64,000 nt of DNA from Hermatobates lingyangjiaoensis (GCA_026182355.1 JAPFBL010000371.1:83501-147500), one strand, 5' to 3'. Counted from the stretch's first letter, positions 45,287 to 55,713 are shown. Notes: generated by a model not told the origin, from the sequence alone. Numbers and translations are program-made.

Positions 45287-46010
45287 TAAAGATGGAACAA
45301 TTAAGGCACTTATACATAGAGCATTCAAGACATCGTCTGACTGGCTTCTCTTCGACCAAGCAGTAGAAAGGATTAAACAAGTATTGGTCAACAATGGTTA
45401 TAGTAACCAACACTTCGACAATATTTTAAGGAAATATATGAAGAATATAAATTCAAACAATAATCAAGAGCATCAGCTGGGTGAAGAAGGAAGAATACAA
45501 ACGGTGTATTATAAGAATCAATTCTCTAATGAATATAAAAAGGATGAAAGAATTTTGAAGGCCATAATTAAAAGAAATACAACATGTGTTAACTCGGCAG
45601 ACAAGCTAAATATTAGTATTTACTACAAGAGTTCCTGCACAGCAAATATGATAATTAGGAACAACCTACAACAAAAAACACAACTACAAAAAACCAATGT
45701 AGTGTACAGATATAATTGCACTATAGGAGACTGTGAGCTCCTAAAATCGAGCTACATTGGTTCTACGACGACAACACTTTCACGCAGACTTACTATGCAT
45801 CTCGCAGCCGGAGGACTGAAAGAACACACAATGAACATACATAAAAGCAGGCTAAGTAGAAAAATGCTGGAAGACAACATTGAAGTATTATATGCAGAAA
45901 ATAATCACACGAGGCTGCACATAATTGAATCATTATGCATAAAGGAAAAGAAGCCGAACATTAATGATCAGTCCTGTTGTTTTTCCAGAATTTTAAAGTT
46001 ACATTCGTGA
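45287..46010 (+). CDS. PLE C-terminal fragment: RT thumb plus GIY-YIG endonuclease
   Basis: Open from the palindrome centre: DGTIKALIHRAFKTSSDW, FDQAVERIKQVLVNNGYS, then a continuous frame of 208 codons from 45384 (first codon TTG). The endonuclease has VVYRYNC, a CX4C pair (CTIGDC) between the GIY-like and YIG motifs as is typical of PLEs, YIGSTTTTLSRRLTMH, and a late glutamate in HIIESLCIK. It would nick DNA to prime reverse transcription. The RT palm with its catalytic aspartates is absent, so it is a 5'-truncated fragment with no start codon of its own. Confidence 0.85.
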
Positions 46011-46189
46011 AAAATAACTATATAGTGATTTAAATAATGTTGTGTAAATGTTCATGTAGGGAATTTTGTAGCAAACCTGTTACTCATGTGTATTAAGGTA
46101 GTGTTTTTTAAAAGAATATTTTATTATTAGTTATGTTTGATAGAAGTGAGGTAATTGTCATTGTAAATAAGTATTTATTAGAATTGTTT

Positions 46190-46268
46190 TAAAAAAACCT
46201 TGTATATAGAATCCTTGAAAATGGTCAACGTAGACCGAAACGTCGGAAATGTAATATGAAAAAATACA
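46190..46268 (+). other. PLE terminal-repeat segment with hammerhead-like remnant
   Basis: UUGAAAAUGGUC, loop AACGUA, GACCGAAACGUCGG. The stem and GAAAC are as in PLE hammerheads, but the CUGANGA side is degenerate (UUGAAAA). Mirror copy at about 44272-44350 (-). Confidence 0.5.
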
Positions 46269-46440
46269 ATGAAAGATAAAAAAATCGGTGAGTTAATTTA
46301 TATGGTACCACAGAGATGGAAAGGTAGCATTCGAAACCTTGAAAAGGTATGTAGGAAACATACTAAACTTAATGTTGGCAAGATCTTTAATGAGGTATGT
46401 TTAAAAGAAGGTCTGCTCCCAAAGTATACCAATATATATA
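46269..46440 (+). pseudogene. PLE ORF N-terminal fragment
   Basis: ATG-started frame: MKDKKIGELIYMVPQRWKGS, IRNLEKVCRKHTKLNVGKIF, NEVCLKEGLLPKYT, then TA-encoded IYI. It follows the terminal segment of the upstream copy, so it is the beginning of the next unit in a head-to-tail array. It breaks off at (TA)n just after GLLPKY. Confidence 0.65.
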
Positions 46441-46476
46441 TATGTATATATTTGGGAAACAGTCCTTCATTTATAC

Positions 46477-46675
46477 ATGTGAGATTAAATTTTCTGCCCA
46501 CTTTTGTCTTAATTAGTTTTCTGGATTTCTTTTCCAAATCTCGAAGTCTTACTTTCATTTCTTTTCTAATTTCTTTTCTACACCTAGTTCCTAAAGAAAT
46601 GAAAGTAAGACTTCGAGATTTGGAAAATAAATCCAGAAAACTAATTAAGACAAAAGTGGGCAGAAAATTTAATCT

Positions 46676-46680
<5 letters not shown>
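46477..46680. mobile_element. Inverted pair of PLE N-terminal fragments (second family)
   Basis: About 87-bp arms at 46477-46563 and 46594-46680 around a short spacer. The right arm (+) reads PKEMKVRLRDLENKSRKLIK, TKVGRKFNLT and then (TA)n. The left arm (-) reads the same and continues to CINEGLFPKYI, again ending at TA. It parallels the NEVCLKEGLLPKYT fragment of the neighbouring family. Confidence 0.6.
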
Positions 46681-46754
<74 letters not shown>

Positions 46755-46765
46755 GTGTGTGTGTG
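46681..46765. repeat. (TA)n-(GT)n compound microsatellite
   Basis: About 40 bp of TA then GT repeats. Confidence 0.9.
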
Positions 46766-46844
46766 CATGCGTACGTACGCCTGGAACTCTCATTCACCTT
46801 CAACCCAGTCTTAAACGCACGTACTTCTTTTTCTTCCCTTCTAC

Positions 46845-46930
46845 TGTCTTACTGAAGATAAACTTCGTTGCAAAATATTGATCTCAATAAGTATTCTTGT
46901 TCTTTGTGTGTTGTTTTTTTTCAATTAGTA

Positions 46931-46974
<44 letters not shown>
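46845..46974 (+). mobile_element. PLE-like terminus and (TA)n
   Basis: ACUGAAGAUAAACUUCGUUGCAAAAUAUUG followed by AUCUCAAUA gives a degenerate core. The terminus runs into (TA)n at 46928-46974. Confidence 0.45.
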
Positions 46975-46978
<4 letters not shown>

Positions 46979-47514
46979 TGAGTGAGAGAGTGAGAGGGAG
47001 AGAGAATAAGAATGTATTGCTGCTTATGGCAAACAAAATTGGGCTCTTATAAAATTCTAAGAATTATTGATTCTTGAAATACATGAGTATTGGCGCCGAT
47101 GTTTGATTATCAAAATATTGTTTTTTTTTTTCTCCGGAGTAATGGAATCTAAAGATAGTCTGGATCCTGATTTCTCATCTTTTTATGTTTTTACCCTTGC
47201 TCACTTAAAGCGATAATGTCTAGGCTGCTTTCTAACAAGTTCAAAATGCAGTTTACTTATAATATAGAGCTACATTAACATAGTTTCCATGAGCATGTTG
47301 TTACACCTAGTCTTGCCTAACAATTACGGTTTAATAGAACCCGTTTCTTTGATCTTGTCTATAGATTGATCTAGGTCCCTAAAAAAACAATATGTAAGAA
47401 CAAAGTAGGTTAGATCGTTTTATGTTACGATCACCAAAATAAAAAAACCCAGTAACTAATCTTCTTAGAGGAAATACAGATATAGGTTTATTTTTTTTGA
47501 AGAACATTAATTTT
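46975..47514. other. AT-rich DNA, nothing recognised
   Basis: No coding or structural signal beyond a short GA-rich run at 46980-47005. Confidence 0.4.
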
Positions 47515-47527
47515 TATATGCATAGTA

Positions 47528-47855
47528 AGGGGGCCAGGATAGCTCATTGGTTACGTGTTCACCTCTGAACTGATAGGCCCGGGGTTCAATCCTCACCTGG
47601 CCCTCGATTTATTCACGCGGTAGGTGAATAAATCTGAGCACGTCGTCCCTCGGAGATGGACGTTATAAACCGTCGGTCCCGAGCCTGTACGATGTCAGGT
47701 ACTCATTAAAGATCCCTACTCTAAATACATTTGAGTTAGGCAAAATTTAGGACTCCCACTGTAGAATCAATCTTCATTGTGTTGTATCACAAAGGGCCAA
47801 ATGCTTGGCCTACGTGTGTTCCCTTGCGGGACTGCCACTGCATCCTAACCTAACC
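47528..47855 (+). mobile_element. tRNA-derived SINE with LOA-type tail
   Basis: Near-identical to the SINE at 34193-34512: box A TAGCTCATTGG, box B GGTTCAATCC, the same body, and the tail GCCACTGCATCCTAACCTAA. Flanked by a perfect 13-bp duplication, tatatgcatagta, at 47515-47527 and 47856-47868. Confidence 0.92.
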
Positions 47856-47868
47856 TATATGCATAGTA

Positions 47869-49010
47869 TCAAAAAAGAAAAAAACTTGACACATATTCCA
47901 TAAAATAGTGTTATTGTCAAAGTTTGAGGAAACACAAGAACAAAACAAAAGACAAGAGAAGCAAAAATCCCAAAAGTATGGCCTTTAGAAATGATAAATC
48001 CGTAACACTGTTCGAGTTCCTGTAAATTTGGTTTTGGACCTTTGAGAATTGAAAAAAAAATCCATAAACAGGAATATTATTTGAGTTAACAGCTGTAGTT
48101 GGTAACATGTGTATAACTAATTAAATTATTTATAATTGCTAAAAACTGAAAATAAAATATTATTTATTAAAAATGAATGAACTCTCCTGAGCAATGGGTG
48201 TAATTTTAGCCGGCTGCGTTTAAAGCATGTGCAGTAATTTTTTCTTCAAAATGTAGCGCTGTTGTAAGCAGATGGATCAAAAAGTCAGAGAGCGAGTTGT
48301 CAGGAGAGTGTGATAGGCTGTCACCAGTGATTGACAAATGGAGTTGTCGCGATTGACGCATGGCCTTCCATCTAGTTCTCATTACTCTCCTAATGTTTGC
48401 AACAATCACGAATGATGCACATTAAAAATCATTTCCTTATGTATGACAGTGCAGTACATCATTGTATTATAATGAGTAAGAAAACTATATAATTAAAATT
48501 TTATAAATAAATATATTTAAATTCAAAAAATCTAAATAAAAAGTTTAAATTTTTGATTGTTTCAAACAAAATGTTTAACAGAAATGTACTTCAAATTTAT
48601 TTTTGTGTACTGTATTTTAAAATGCTAATGATAGTCCTTCTACCACCTTGCTTGTCTTTTCTTTTCATGACAATGTATGACATCGAAATAAGTGGGTTAT
48701 ATTATATCATTCTATGCGCTTTTCTCTGTATGTTGGCGTGTTATACTTGTGAAATGTTTTATGTTTTATTATATACTATCATAGTATTACAGTATAGTGT
48801 TATACTGTGTTATTGTATGGACAATCAATTGATTATTGGAATAGGACTAAAATACCGCAGGATTTGGTCCATTTTGACTCTCAATGCCGATATTTTAGTA
48901 TATACTTAAATTGATATTCTTAAGTCTGCAAACCATTAGTCAACAACATTATTTACAAAGAATCAGATACTAAAAAAAATTTGCCTCATATATTAAGGGT
49001 TCTTTTTATC
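47869..49010. other. AT-rich DNA, no recognised gene
   Basis: A 118-codon hydrophobic frame at 48553-48909 (+) has several possible membrane segments but no recognised family and no splice or promoter context. Most likely chance. Confidence 0.35.
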
Positions 49011-49011
49011 G

Positions 49012-49012
<1 letters not shown>

Positions 49013-49046
<34 letters not shown>
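49013..49046. repeat. (TA)n microsatellite
   Basis: Pure TA run left of the next PLE pair. Confidence 0.9.
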
Positions 49047-49047
<1 letters not shown>

Positions 49048-49072
49048 CAAGATTCAATAATGTTCTCTAATC

Positions 49073-49335
49073 GGGGTTCGGTCAATTTTCCAGGATAAAA
49101 AAATCAATCTCTCGTTGCCAACGTTTCTTTTTTATATAAAACCTTTTTCATAGGCATCTCCTCTATACACTCTTCTCATATCCTCATAAAAACCCATATT
49201 TCTTGTTATATAAACCCAAATATAATATATATAAATCAATAATATATCGACCGTTTGATAGAATAGGTTTTAAATAAAACCGAAACGTTGGCAACGAGAG
49301 TTTGATTTTTTATCCTGGAAAATTGATCGAACCCC
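49073..49335. repeat. Inverted pair of PLE termini (family E)
   Basis: About 70-bp arms at 49073-49143 and 49266-49335 (AAAACCGAAACGTTGGC, ATCCTGGAAAATTGA). The right arm is joined directly to an outer-end piece (49240-49266), showing rearrangement. Confidence 0.65.
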
Positions 49336-49340
49336 TGGTT

Positions 49341-49510
49341 CGGCACTGGTTCAGAGACGGTTGGAGACCCAATATGGGGCATATTTGCCAGTGTCCAACG
49401 TCTCTGAACCAGTGCCCTCTCTTATCTCTCCTGAAGACGGTTCAAACCGAAAATTAGTGACTGTAAGTGTGTTCGTTTGATTTCTCTATGTTTCATTTTC
49501 TATATTGAAC
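49341..49510 (+). mobile_element. PLE terminus (family A) with short inverted head
   Basis: GGCACTGGTTCAGAGACG at 49341 is inverted at 49403-49420. The rest (+) carries CUCUCCUGAAGACGGUU, CAAACCGAAAAUUAG and runs to (TA)n at 49511-49528. Confidence 0.6.
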
Positions 49511-49545
49511 TATATATATATATATATAGTATTAATTCAAGTTTC

Positions 49546-49731
49546 GCGCTCCGTTCTTCGACGTGGGGAGATCTCTCTCACTTCGTCCTCTCTTCTAGTC
49601 TACTCTCCTGATGACGAACAACAGTTCGAAATATTGAATTCTGTAGGTTTTCTTTGTATTCTCTTTTCTGTGTCGTGCTTTGTGTATTTATTTTTATATA
49701 TTATAATATATATTATATATATATATATATA
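49546..49731 (+). mobile_element. PLE terminus (family C) and (TA)n
   Basis: Nearly identical to 8383-8535, including CUGAUGACGAAC..GUUCGAAAUAUUG. Followed by a TA tract at 49696-49731. Confidence 0.65.
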
Positions 49732-49760
49732 AAGATTTCACATAAACACGTGAAACAACA

Positions 49761-49843
49761 ATCAATGATCAAACCACAATAAGAAATGGGTCTTGTTTTC
49801 TTAGTCTTGTTTTCCCATTTCTTATTGTGGTTTGATCATTGAT
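49761..49843. repeat. Perfect 30-bp inverted repeat (family I)
   Basis: 49761-49790 and 49814-49843 are exact inverted copies (ATCAATGATCAAACC, AATAAGAAATGGG) with a 23-nt spacer. Same family as 16361-16486, but the inner hammerhead-like piece is deleted. Followed by (TA)n. Confidence 0.7.
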
Positions 49844-49860
49844 ATATATATATATATATA

Positions 49861-50001
49861 GGTTTAAGTTTTATGCCTTATATATGATTCTGATTAAGTC
49901 ATTATCATAGCGTTGTAACTCATTCCATGTCAGTTAGAGGATAGATTTATAAATTGAACTTGGTAATGCAATTTCTGAGTTATGTGTTTAATGGGCCTCT
50001 T
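49861..50001 (+). repeat. ~140-bp dispersed direct repeat, copy 1
   Basis: Begins GGTTTAAGTTTTATGCCTTA, ends TTTAATGGGCCTCTT. Nearly identical to 52082-52221. Both copies start immediately after a (TA)n tract, suggesting a transposable-element fragment. Confidence 0.75.
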
Positions 50002-50457
50002 GAATTTGATTTCCATCTTGGGAGTTTCGAGAATCTAAAAGAGTTGCGGAATAAATAAGGTATGAAGAAAGGATTGGTTTGGTTTTGGTTGATGGAGGAA
50101 GGAGGCGGTATTCAAATAGGTTATTTGTCAGCAAACAAAAGCGGTTGGGAGCAAACAGTCGGGCCGGTAACAAGTGGAGCCGACGCTAGACAAACAGCAG
50201 TCTTGCACCTCTGCCTTGCATACCCACCTCCACCATCTTCACACATGGTAGTCGACAAGTCTTCAAAACCCCTGCTGCCTTGTCTCGCACCACTCACCTT
50301 GCTTCCAGTTATTTCTTTCAATTGGATTTTTCCTTAGCATATTTCATACAATATGTCACCTCTACTGAAATATGCCCCATATTCGCGCCTGTCGCCAAGT
50401 GACTACATTTTCATTAATAATACAGAAATACAGTATACCAAACGTACAATAAATGCC
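50002..50457. other. Mixed-composition DNA, no recognised gene
   Basis: 50090-50330 is less AT-rich, with open frames on both strands and no recognised domain. Confidence 0.35.
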
Positions 50458-50502
50458 ATATATATATATAAAATTCAATAATATATCAACCGTTGGATAG
50501 AA

Positions 50503-51307
50503 TAGGTGTATAATGTAATCGGGATTCGGTCAATTTTCCAGGATCAAAATCAAACTCTCAATGCCGACGTTTCGGTTTTATTTAAAACCTTTTTCATAGG
50601 CCTACAAACAAAGGATGACAAGAAATCATATATAAACATCAACATATAACTAACATCAAAATGGAATATTACAGTTGTGAAAAAACAAAAATATATATAC
50701 AAGTAGAAGTAATAGAAAAGCAATAAACATTTTTATGAACTTACAGAAGTCAGAATTTTTGAATTAGAAAAATGATGAAATTTACATTATATAAAATGAA
50801 GTAACAATAGATAGTTAGTGAACTAACTAACATCTTAACTGGTTAAAAACTTGGACCAGACTAACTGATTACAATTACATGTAAACCAAACACTGTTCAC
50901 TCAAAGAACACAAAAAGGAACTAAGGAAATTAAATTTCACTAAAATCAACTTAACACTCCTGAATAAATAGTGTTCAAATTGGTAATGTCACTTCTATGA
51001 TTAACTGAACTTAGATCTTTTTTAATATATAGCATTTCGAGGGTCTTTCTTCTTTGCTCATCTTGTTCTTTATCTACTATAATTGCTTCTTCAAAATCGA
51101 ACATGTGACCTTCGTTTAAGGCATGGAATGCTAAAGCAGTTGCGTTACTTTTATTAGTTCTTATTGAATAAGAATGTTGATAATTATTTATCAACTACTA
51201 GTTTGTAGGCCTATGAAAAAGGTTTTAAATAAAACCGAAACGTCGGCATTGAGAGTTTGATTTTGATCCTGGAAAATTGACCGAATCCCGATTACATTAT
51301 ACACCTA
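50503..51307. mobile_element. PLE composite with identical 107-bp inverted ends
   Basis: 50503-50609 and 51201-51307 are inverted copies with no difference that I can see. They are family E termini (ACCGAAACGTCGGC, ATCCTGGAAAATTGACC). The inside carries a PLE endonuclease tail on the minus strand. Both outer ends run into (TA)n (50458-50471; 51306-51336). It mimics a transposon with terminal inverted repeats. Confidence 0.8.
50946..51194 (-). CDS. PLE endonuclease C-terminal fragment
   Basis: An 82-codon frame: RTNKSNATALAFHALNEGHM, FDFEEAIIVDKEQDEQRR, KTLEMLYIKKDLSSVNHRSD, ITNLNTIY. This is the end of a PLE GIY-YIG domain (H.FdF..a.ivD.E....RR..LE...I......N..SD...L...Y). The GIY and YIG motifs are missing; the 5' truncation coincides with the inverted terminus at 51201. 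The terminal repeat follows about 340 bp downstream of the stop, as in an intact 3' end. Confidence 0.75.
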   Translation of the reverse strand: MINNYQHSYSIRTNKSNATALAFHALNEGHMFDFEEAIIVDKEQDEQRRKTLEMLYIKKDLSSVNHRSDITNLNTIYSGVLS

Positions 51308-51475
51308 TATATATGTATATATATATATATATATACCTTTCTTACCTCCTTCCTTTTTCCTTTCCTTTTCCTCCTACCTATTTCCTTTCTTACCTGTTTT
51401 TAATACCTACCTTCTTTTTACTTCCTTACCTACTTTTACGTCTTCATTTCCCTATTTCTTAATTCCTTTCTTACC

Positions 51476-51504
51476 GGTATATATATATATATATATATAT
51501 ATAA
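51476..51504. repeat. (TA)n microsatellite
   Basis: Pure TA run. The segment 51335-51475 between two TA tracts is an imperfect CTTT/CCTT pyrimidine run. Confidence 0.9.
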
Positions 51505-51564
51505 CTGAAATTATGAAAAATGGTTCAATAAACAATATAAAATAAATTAAATTCACGAAAAGGA

Positions 51565-51610
51565 AACATAAAATTTTTGCTAAAATATTTCGTCATCCGA
51601 TTTCATCAAA
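51565..51610 (-). other. Degenerate PLE-like core
   Basis: Minus strand: UUGAUGAAAUCGGAUGACGAAAUAUUUUAGC. GAAAUAUUUU and UUGAUGA resemble the family C/D core. No inverted partner. Confidence 0.3.
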
Positions 51611-51861
51611 TTATAAGTTGAAAAGCAAAGCAGGAATGAAGTCTTTTTCCTAAAAACACTCCATCTTGTTGCCAATTTAGGGAGAGAGGGGAAAAAATAA
51701 CAATGATAATAAGAAGACGTAAAAAAAATTAAACAAAATAAAAGCAAATCAATTTAATATTTAATAACAAATAATATAAAAATTAATAACCATACATAAA
51801 TTATTAAAATAATTAACAAATTATAACAATTAGATTTGTATCCAAGAGCATATATTGAGAG

Positions 51862-52010
51862 GACGAAGTGAAAGAGATCTCCCCACGTCGAAGAACGGAG
51901 CGCGAATATATATATAATTAAAGTTACAGCTAGAGAACACAAGAAAAAAGACGAACACTCACGAATCTCGATAATTTCGGCGTCTTGCCGTCTTCAGGAG
52001 AGTAGAAAGA
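51862..52010 (-). mobile_element. PLE terminus fragments (family C and a related core)
   Basis: 51862-51906 (-) matches the family C block (GTGGGGAGATCTCTTTCACT). Then 51955-52000 (-) carries CUCCUGAAGACGGC..GCCGAAAUUAUCG, a well-paired hammerhead-like core. (TA)n follows at 52063-52081. Confidence 0.55.
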
Positions 52011-52081
52011 AAGAAAATAAAAGGAGAAAGAATGAAGGAACGGAGACGTAAATGCGTCCACACTATATATATATATATATT

Positions 52082-52221
52082 GGTTTAAGTTTTATACCTT
52101 ATATATGATTCTGATTAAGTCATTATCATAGCGTTGTAACTCATTCCATGTCAGTTAGAGGATAGATTTATAAATTGAACTTGGTAATGCAATTTCTGAG
52201 TTATGTGTTTAATGGGCCTCT
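52082..52221 (+). repeat. ~140-bp dispersed direct repeat, copy 2
   Basis: Second copy of 49861-50001, only a few differences, again starting directly after (TA)n. Confidence 0.75.
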
Positions 52222-53090
52222 TTGTATTTAATTTTTTAATTAAATTTGTATCCAAGAGCATACATTGCTCAAAGAAAACAAATGAATTGGTCCTTCTTTT
52301 GAAATCATCAAAGGGGTAGACAATCATATTAGACAATCCAGGACGTGCTTAAAGATTTTTGCGTACAAACAATAGATCTTCCATTCAATTGGGCGATTTA
52401 GATGCCAAATGATAAACAAGGTAGTCACTACCGACTGTCACATTTTAGAAGCTTCTGAAGTTCTTATTTCATTTTTGGGAGCTGGAACGCCCTTCGTCTC
52501 AATATAACCCCATAAAAATTACATTCGAATTATATTATTATAATTATAATGTAATATTATTGATTTTCAACAATTTTTCCTTATAAAAATCTATTTTCTA
52601 GATTATTAGTTTTGAAAATCACTGTTTAATTTTGTTTTTTCATACTAATTGTTCTCTCTTTTTCTCTATTCATTAATTTATTATTACTTCCTTCTCTAAT
52701 TTTTTATTATTATTTTGTTTTGATTACGTAATTTCTTTGCATATTCTCAACGGCTTTGTGTCCGTTGAGTTGGTGAATAACCTTTACTTCAAACGGTCAG
52801 CAAACTGTTTCACGGATTATACTTCTTGTTCTTTTGTTTTTCTTCTGGAGGCAATGTCAAGCTGAAATGGCTATGAATCAAGATTGCTTTCTGCTAGTGT
52901 TTGTCAGATATTAGTTTTTAAATAAAATACGTTTAAACAACAAAAAGAAAATCAAAAATGAAAAAAATTAAATTGCTTCGACATTAAATTAGAAGCTCAT
53001 TCAATTAAATTTGTTATATAAAAGTGTTCATAGAAATGTATTAATTTTTTTTAACTTTCATGAGTGACAGTTTGTAAAATCAGTTGATTG
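52222..53090. other. AT-rich DNA, nothing recognised
   Basis: An isolated 8-bp hairpin CTCAACGG/CCGTTGAG at 52747-52770. No coding signal. Confidence 0.4.
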
Positions 53091-53094
53091 CATG

Positions 53095-53215
53095 GGCAAG
53101 AAGAACACTATTTGTTCGAAACGCGTTGTTTATACGATTAAATTTTTATATGTGGAGACCATTTCATTAGCTTTTTACCCTACAATGAGTAAATACAACA
53201 TAATAAATGATTGAA
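53095..53215 (+). mobile_element. PLE terminus (family L)
   Basis: GGGCAAGAAGAACACU..GUUCGAAACGCGUUGUUU: the stem, GAAAC and GUU cleavage-type triplet are present, but CUGA has decayed to GCAA. Matches 57645-57745 (-) and 29119-29215 (+). Confidence 0.55.
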
Positions 53216-53269
53216 CTACGTTAGAATTAATTTTTTTTTTATCTTTGCAAAGTAATGTGAGTTTCATTC

Positions 53270-53520
53270 TGAGGTAAAATGGATAAACCAACAAAAGTCT
53301 CCACACAAATGAAGTTTTATTCAACGCATTTCGAACACTTTGTGTTCATCATCAGGAAGACACTATAATACAAATTATATCTAATCAGTTACAAAATTAG
53401 AGTGAAATAATTAAATTCAATTAAGAGAATTGATACTGACGGGTTGGTCCAGTGAAAACAACTAGTAGGAAACAGATCCGTTGCGAAAGAGTGGGGATAG
53501 GCATTTAGGAGATAAGGTGA
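53270..53520 (+). mobile_element. PLE terminus copy (family F)
   Basis: Direct copy of 37830-38099 with small deletions (CTGAGGTAAAATGG, CATCATCAGGAAGACAC, GATCCGTTGCGAAAGAGTGG). Unpaired here. Confidence 0.7.
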
Positions 53521-53869
53521 GTGAGTGATAATTTAATGTGAGTGTATATTTTCTGATTATTTTAGAGTTATTAGCTTTTCGTCTCTTTTCGTAGACCAAT
53601 GAAGTAAGCCATTTCTACAATAATGCCCCACAGTTGAGGTTCATCTGTATTTTGATCCAAAAAAAAAGTTATAGTTAAAAACATAACAAAGATTTTGGAG
53701 TTTCGTTTGAACCCGGACAATTGAAAGAGTCCTGTTTATTTTATAATTGTTGTTTATAATATTATAACAATAGAAAAATAGTGTTAAATATATTTTATCA
53801 AGAAAGGGAAACATTAAATAGAAATATATAATGACCATGTGATAAAATACTTCTCAAATAATATGTGGA

Positions 53870-54150
53870 CTTAGTCAGTTTTCCAGGTTTGATTTAAAAC
53901 TCAACTAGCGATGTTTTTGCATTTATTATGTATGTAATCTTTTTCATTGCCAGAAGTAAGAATTTATTGAATAAGAGAAATTATGGATTTTACACTAATT
54001 GAAGATTAACAATTGGAATGATCATATTTTTTTTTATTTAAGAAATCCTTTATTCTGTTTTAATTTTTAATCCTGTTTCTTTAATTCTGGTTTGAACAAA
54101 AAAACTGAGAAATTCGCATTCCAAAGTTTGATTTTAACCTGGAAAACGTT
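53870..54150. repeat. Old inverted pair of PLE termini (family E)
   Basis: TTAGTCAGTTTTCCAGG at 53873 (-) and TTGATTTTAACCTGGAAAAC at 54128 (+) are diverged family E outer ends facing opposite ways. Heavily mutated. Confidence 0.4.
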
Positions 54151-55510
54151 CAGTTTTGATTTTATTTTAATATACTATAATTTTTAATATAGTATAAGGT
54201 TTATCAAGTTTGTTTGGATTGTTAATAATGTGTTTTGTTTTTCAGGTAAGCGGACTTGTTTTCATGGGTTTCTTTCATCGAAAGTATGAAATGCGAAGCA
54301 TTGATGTTTAGACTTCTCCAGGTATGTTAATTAATCAATGAATGAATCAATCAATGAACAAGATATCATTAATAATAATCAAATATTAATCAATGAATTA
54401 AAAGGCAGTGGTATTGCCTGTTTACTATTCAATTGGCTATAGGGATTTCAAGCTGTCGTCTAATATAGTCAAGTGGGGCCAGTGTTCTATAACAATATTG
54501 ATATTTCTATAACAGTTGTTGTACATGTAAAATCATTACAAGCGTCCCGTCACAGTTGAATGATGAAATTCTATAGACCTCTGAATAATGCATTTAACTC
54601 AGTTTATATTTGATAAAGGTAGTGGTTTTAGTTGTACTCTGGTCATAGAGTTATAATATCAAACTCCTTTAATTTATGCATGTATTATCAACAGCAAACA
54701 TAATATGCACAAACATAACAATCTCTCACTCCTCTGATAATACCTTTAGCTTGTGTTTACAAGCTTACTTGTATTCCTTTCAAACCTTAACTCATTATAC
54801 ACTGAATATATAATATTTTATTTTAATTTTTATAAAATGATTGTGAAATAGAACAACTTTCTTTAAGTTTTAATAATGATTTCGAAGTAATCAGCTTCTG
54901 AGAACTCATTTCCTTTTTTTTCTTGAAAATGTATGTATGTATGTATGTAGCCTATTTTATAGGGATTCAATGTGAACATAACACATTTCATGCATTGTCA
55001 AGCATTTCACGTGGACATCACGAAAGTACTTACGTTTTTATTAACCTAAATTAAAATTAGTGATCTAGAAATTTATAATAATCATTTTTCAAAACACTTG
55101 TTACATTTGTGTTTTTAGCATTAGTTATACATAATTTATTTCTAAGAACTGTTACTATAGTTGTGTTGCAAATAATAGTATTTACTCATACTGTTAAATT
55201 ATAGAAAAACTCTTCACATAAACTTTGTTTTCTTAAAAAAAAACGTTTTTCAAACACATGCTTATCTTATCTGTTCGTTATGAAATAGTAGAATTAGAAA
55301 TGAGCTGTTAATTCTCACTTGGACCTTTTACAAAAAAAAAAAAAAAAAAAAAAAAATAATTACGAAGAACAGTTAGGGTTGCAAGAAGCTATTCCATAAT
55401 ATAATTTAAATACTTTAAAACCCTGAACATCATAATTTATATTCAAACATTGTTTAATGATATCAACAACTTATTTTCAACTGTTTAGAAAAAAAATATT
55501 CTTTTACTGA
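54151..55510. other. AT-rich DNA, nothing recognised
   Basis: A (GTAT)n run at 54931-54949 and an A-run of about 26 at 55330-55356. No coding signal. Confidence 0.4.
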
Positions 55511-55512
55511 GT

Positions 55513-55623
55513 AGTTTATAATTTTGTGTTCTTATGTATTCTCAATTCTTAATCTATTTTCAATATTTAAGTTATAATTTGTGTTCTTATGTATTCTCAA
55601 TTCTTAATGTATTTTCAATATTT
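55513..55623. repeat. Two-copy tandem duplication, ~55 bp
   Basis: TTATGTATTCTCAATTCTTA and following TATTTTCAATATTT occur twice in tandem with only a few differences. Confidence 0.85.
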
Positions 55624-55659
55624 GCTATTTTAATGTGTTCACCATAGTGATGTTCTAAG

Positions 55660-55713
55660 AGGAGAACACTTGCTGCTGTAAGTGAGACACATGATTCATT
55701 TGTTTTCCATTTT
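55660..55713. repeat. Source of the 54-bp inverted copy at 56684-56737
   Basis: Identical in inverted orientation to 56684-56737 apart from one C/T difference. It lies about 210 bp outside the LINE insertion, on its 3' side. Confidence 0.9.

Larger units (their letters stand above)
44142..46398. mobile_element. 2.26-kb palindrome of two PLE 3' halves, head to head
   Basis: Left arm 44142-45252 and right arm 45287-46398 are inverted copies of about 1.1 kb around a 34-bp spacer. They look near-identical; I noticed a 1-nt deletion in the left arm near 44931. Each arm reads outward from the centre: RT thumb region, GIY-YIG endonuclease, 3' UTR, a terminal motif UUGAAAAUGGUC..GACCGAAACGUCGG, then the N-terminal start of another PLE ORF. 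Both arms end at the same codon region next to (TA)n on the left and within the N-terminal ORF on the right. Confidence 0.85.

Noticed and set aside
46298..46768. 156-codon minus-strand frame and its plus-strand counterpart (46269-46814)
   Set aside because: Large parts are translation of (TA)n and (GT)n. Only the short PLE N-terminal segments inside are meaningful and are annotated separately.
48553..48909. 118-codon hydrophobic frame
   Set aside because: No recognised family, AT-driven composition, no splice, promoter or neighbouring exon evidence.
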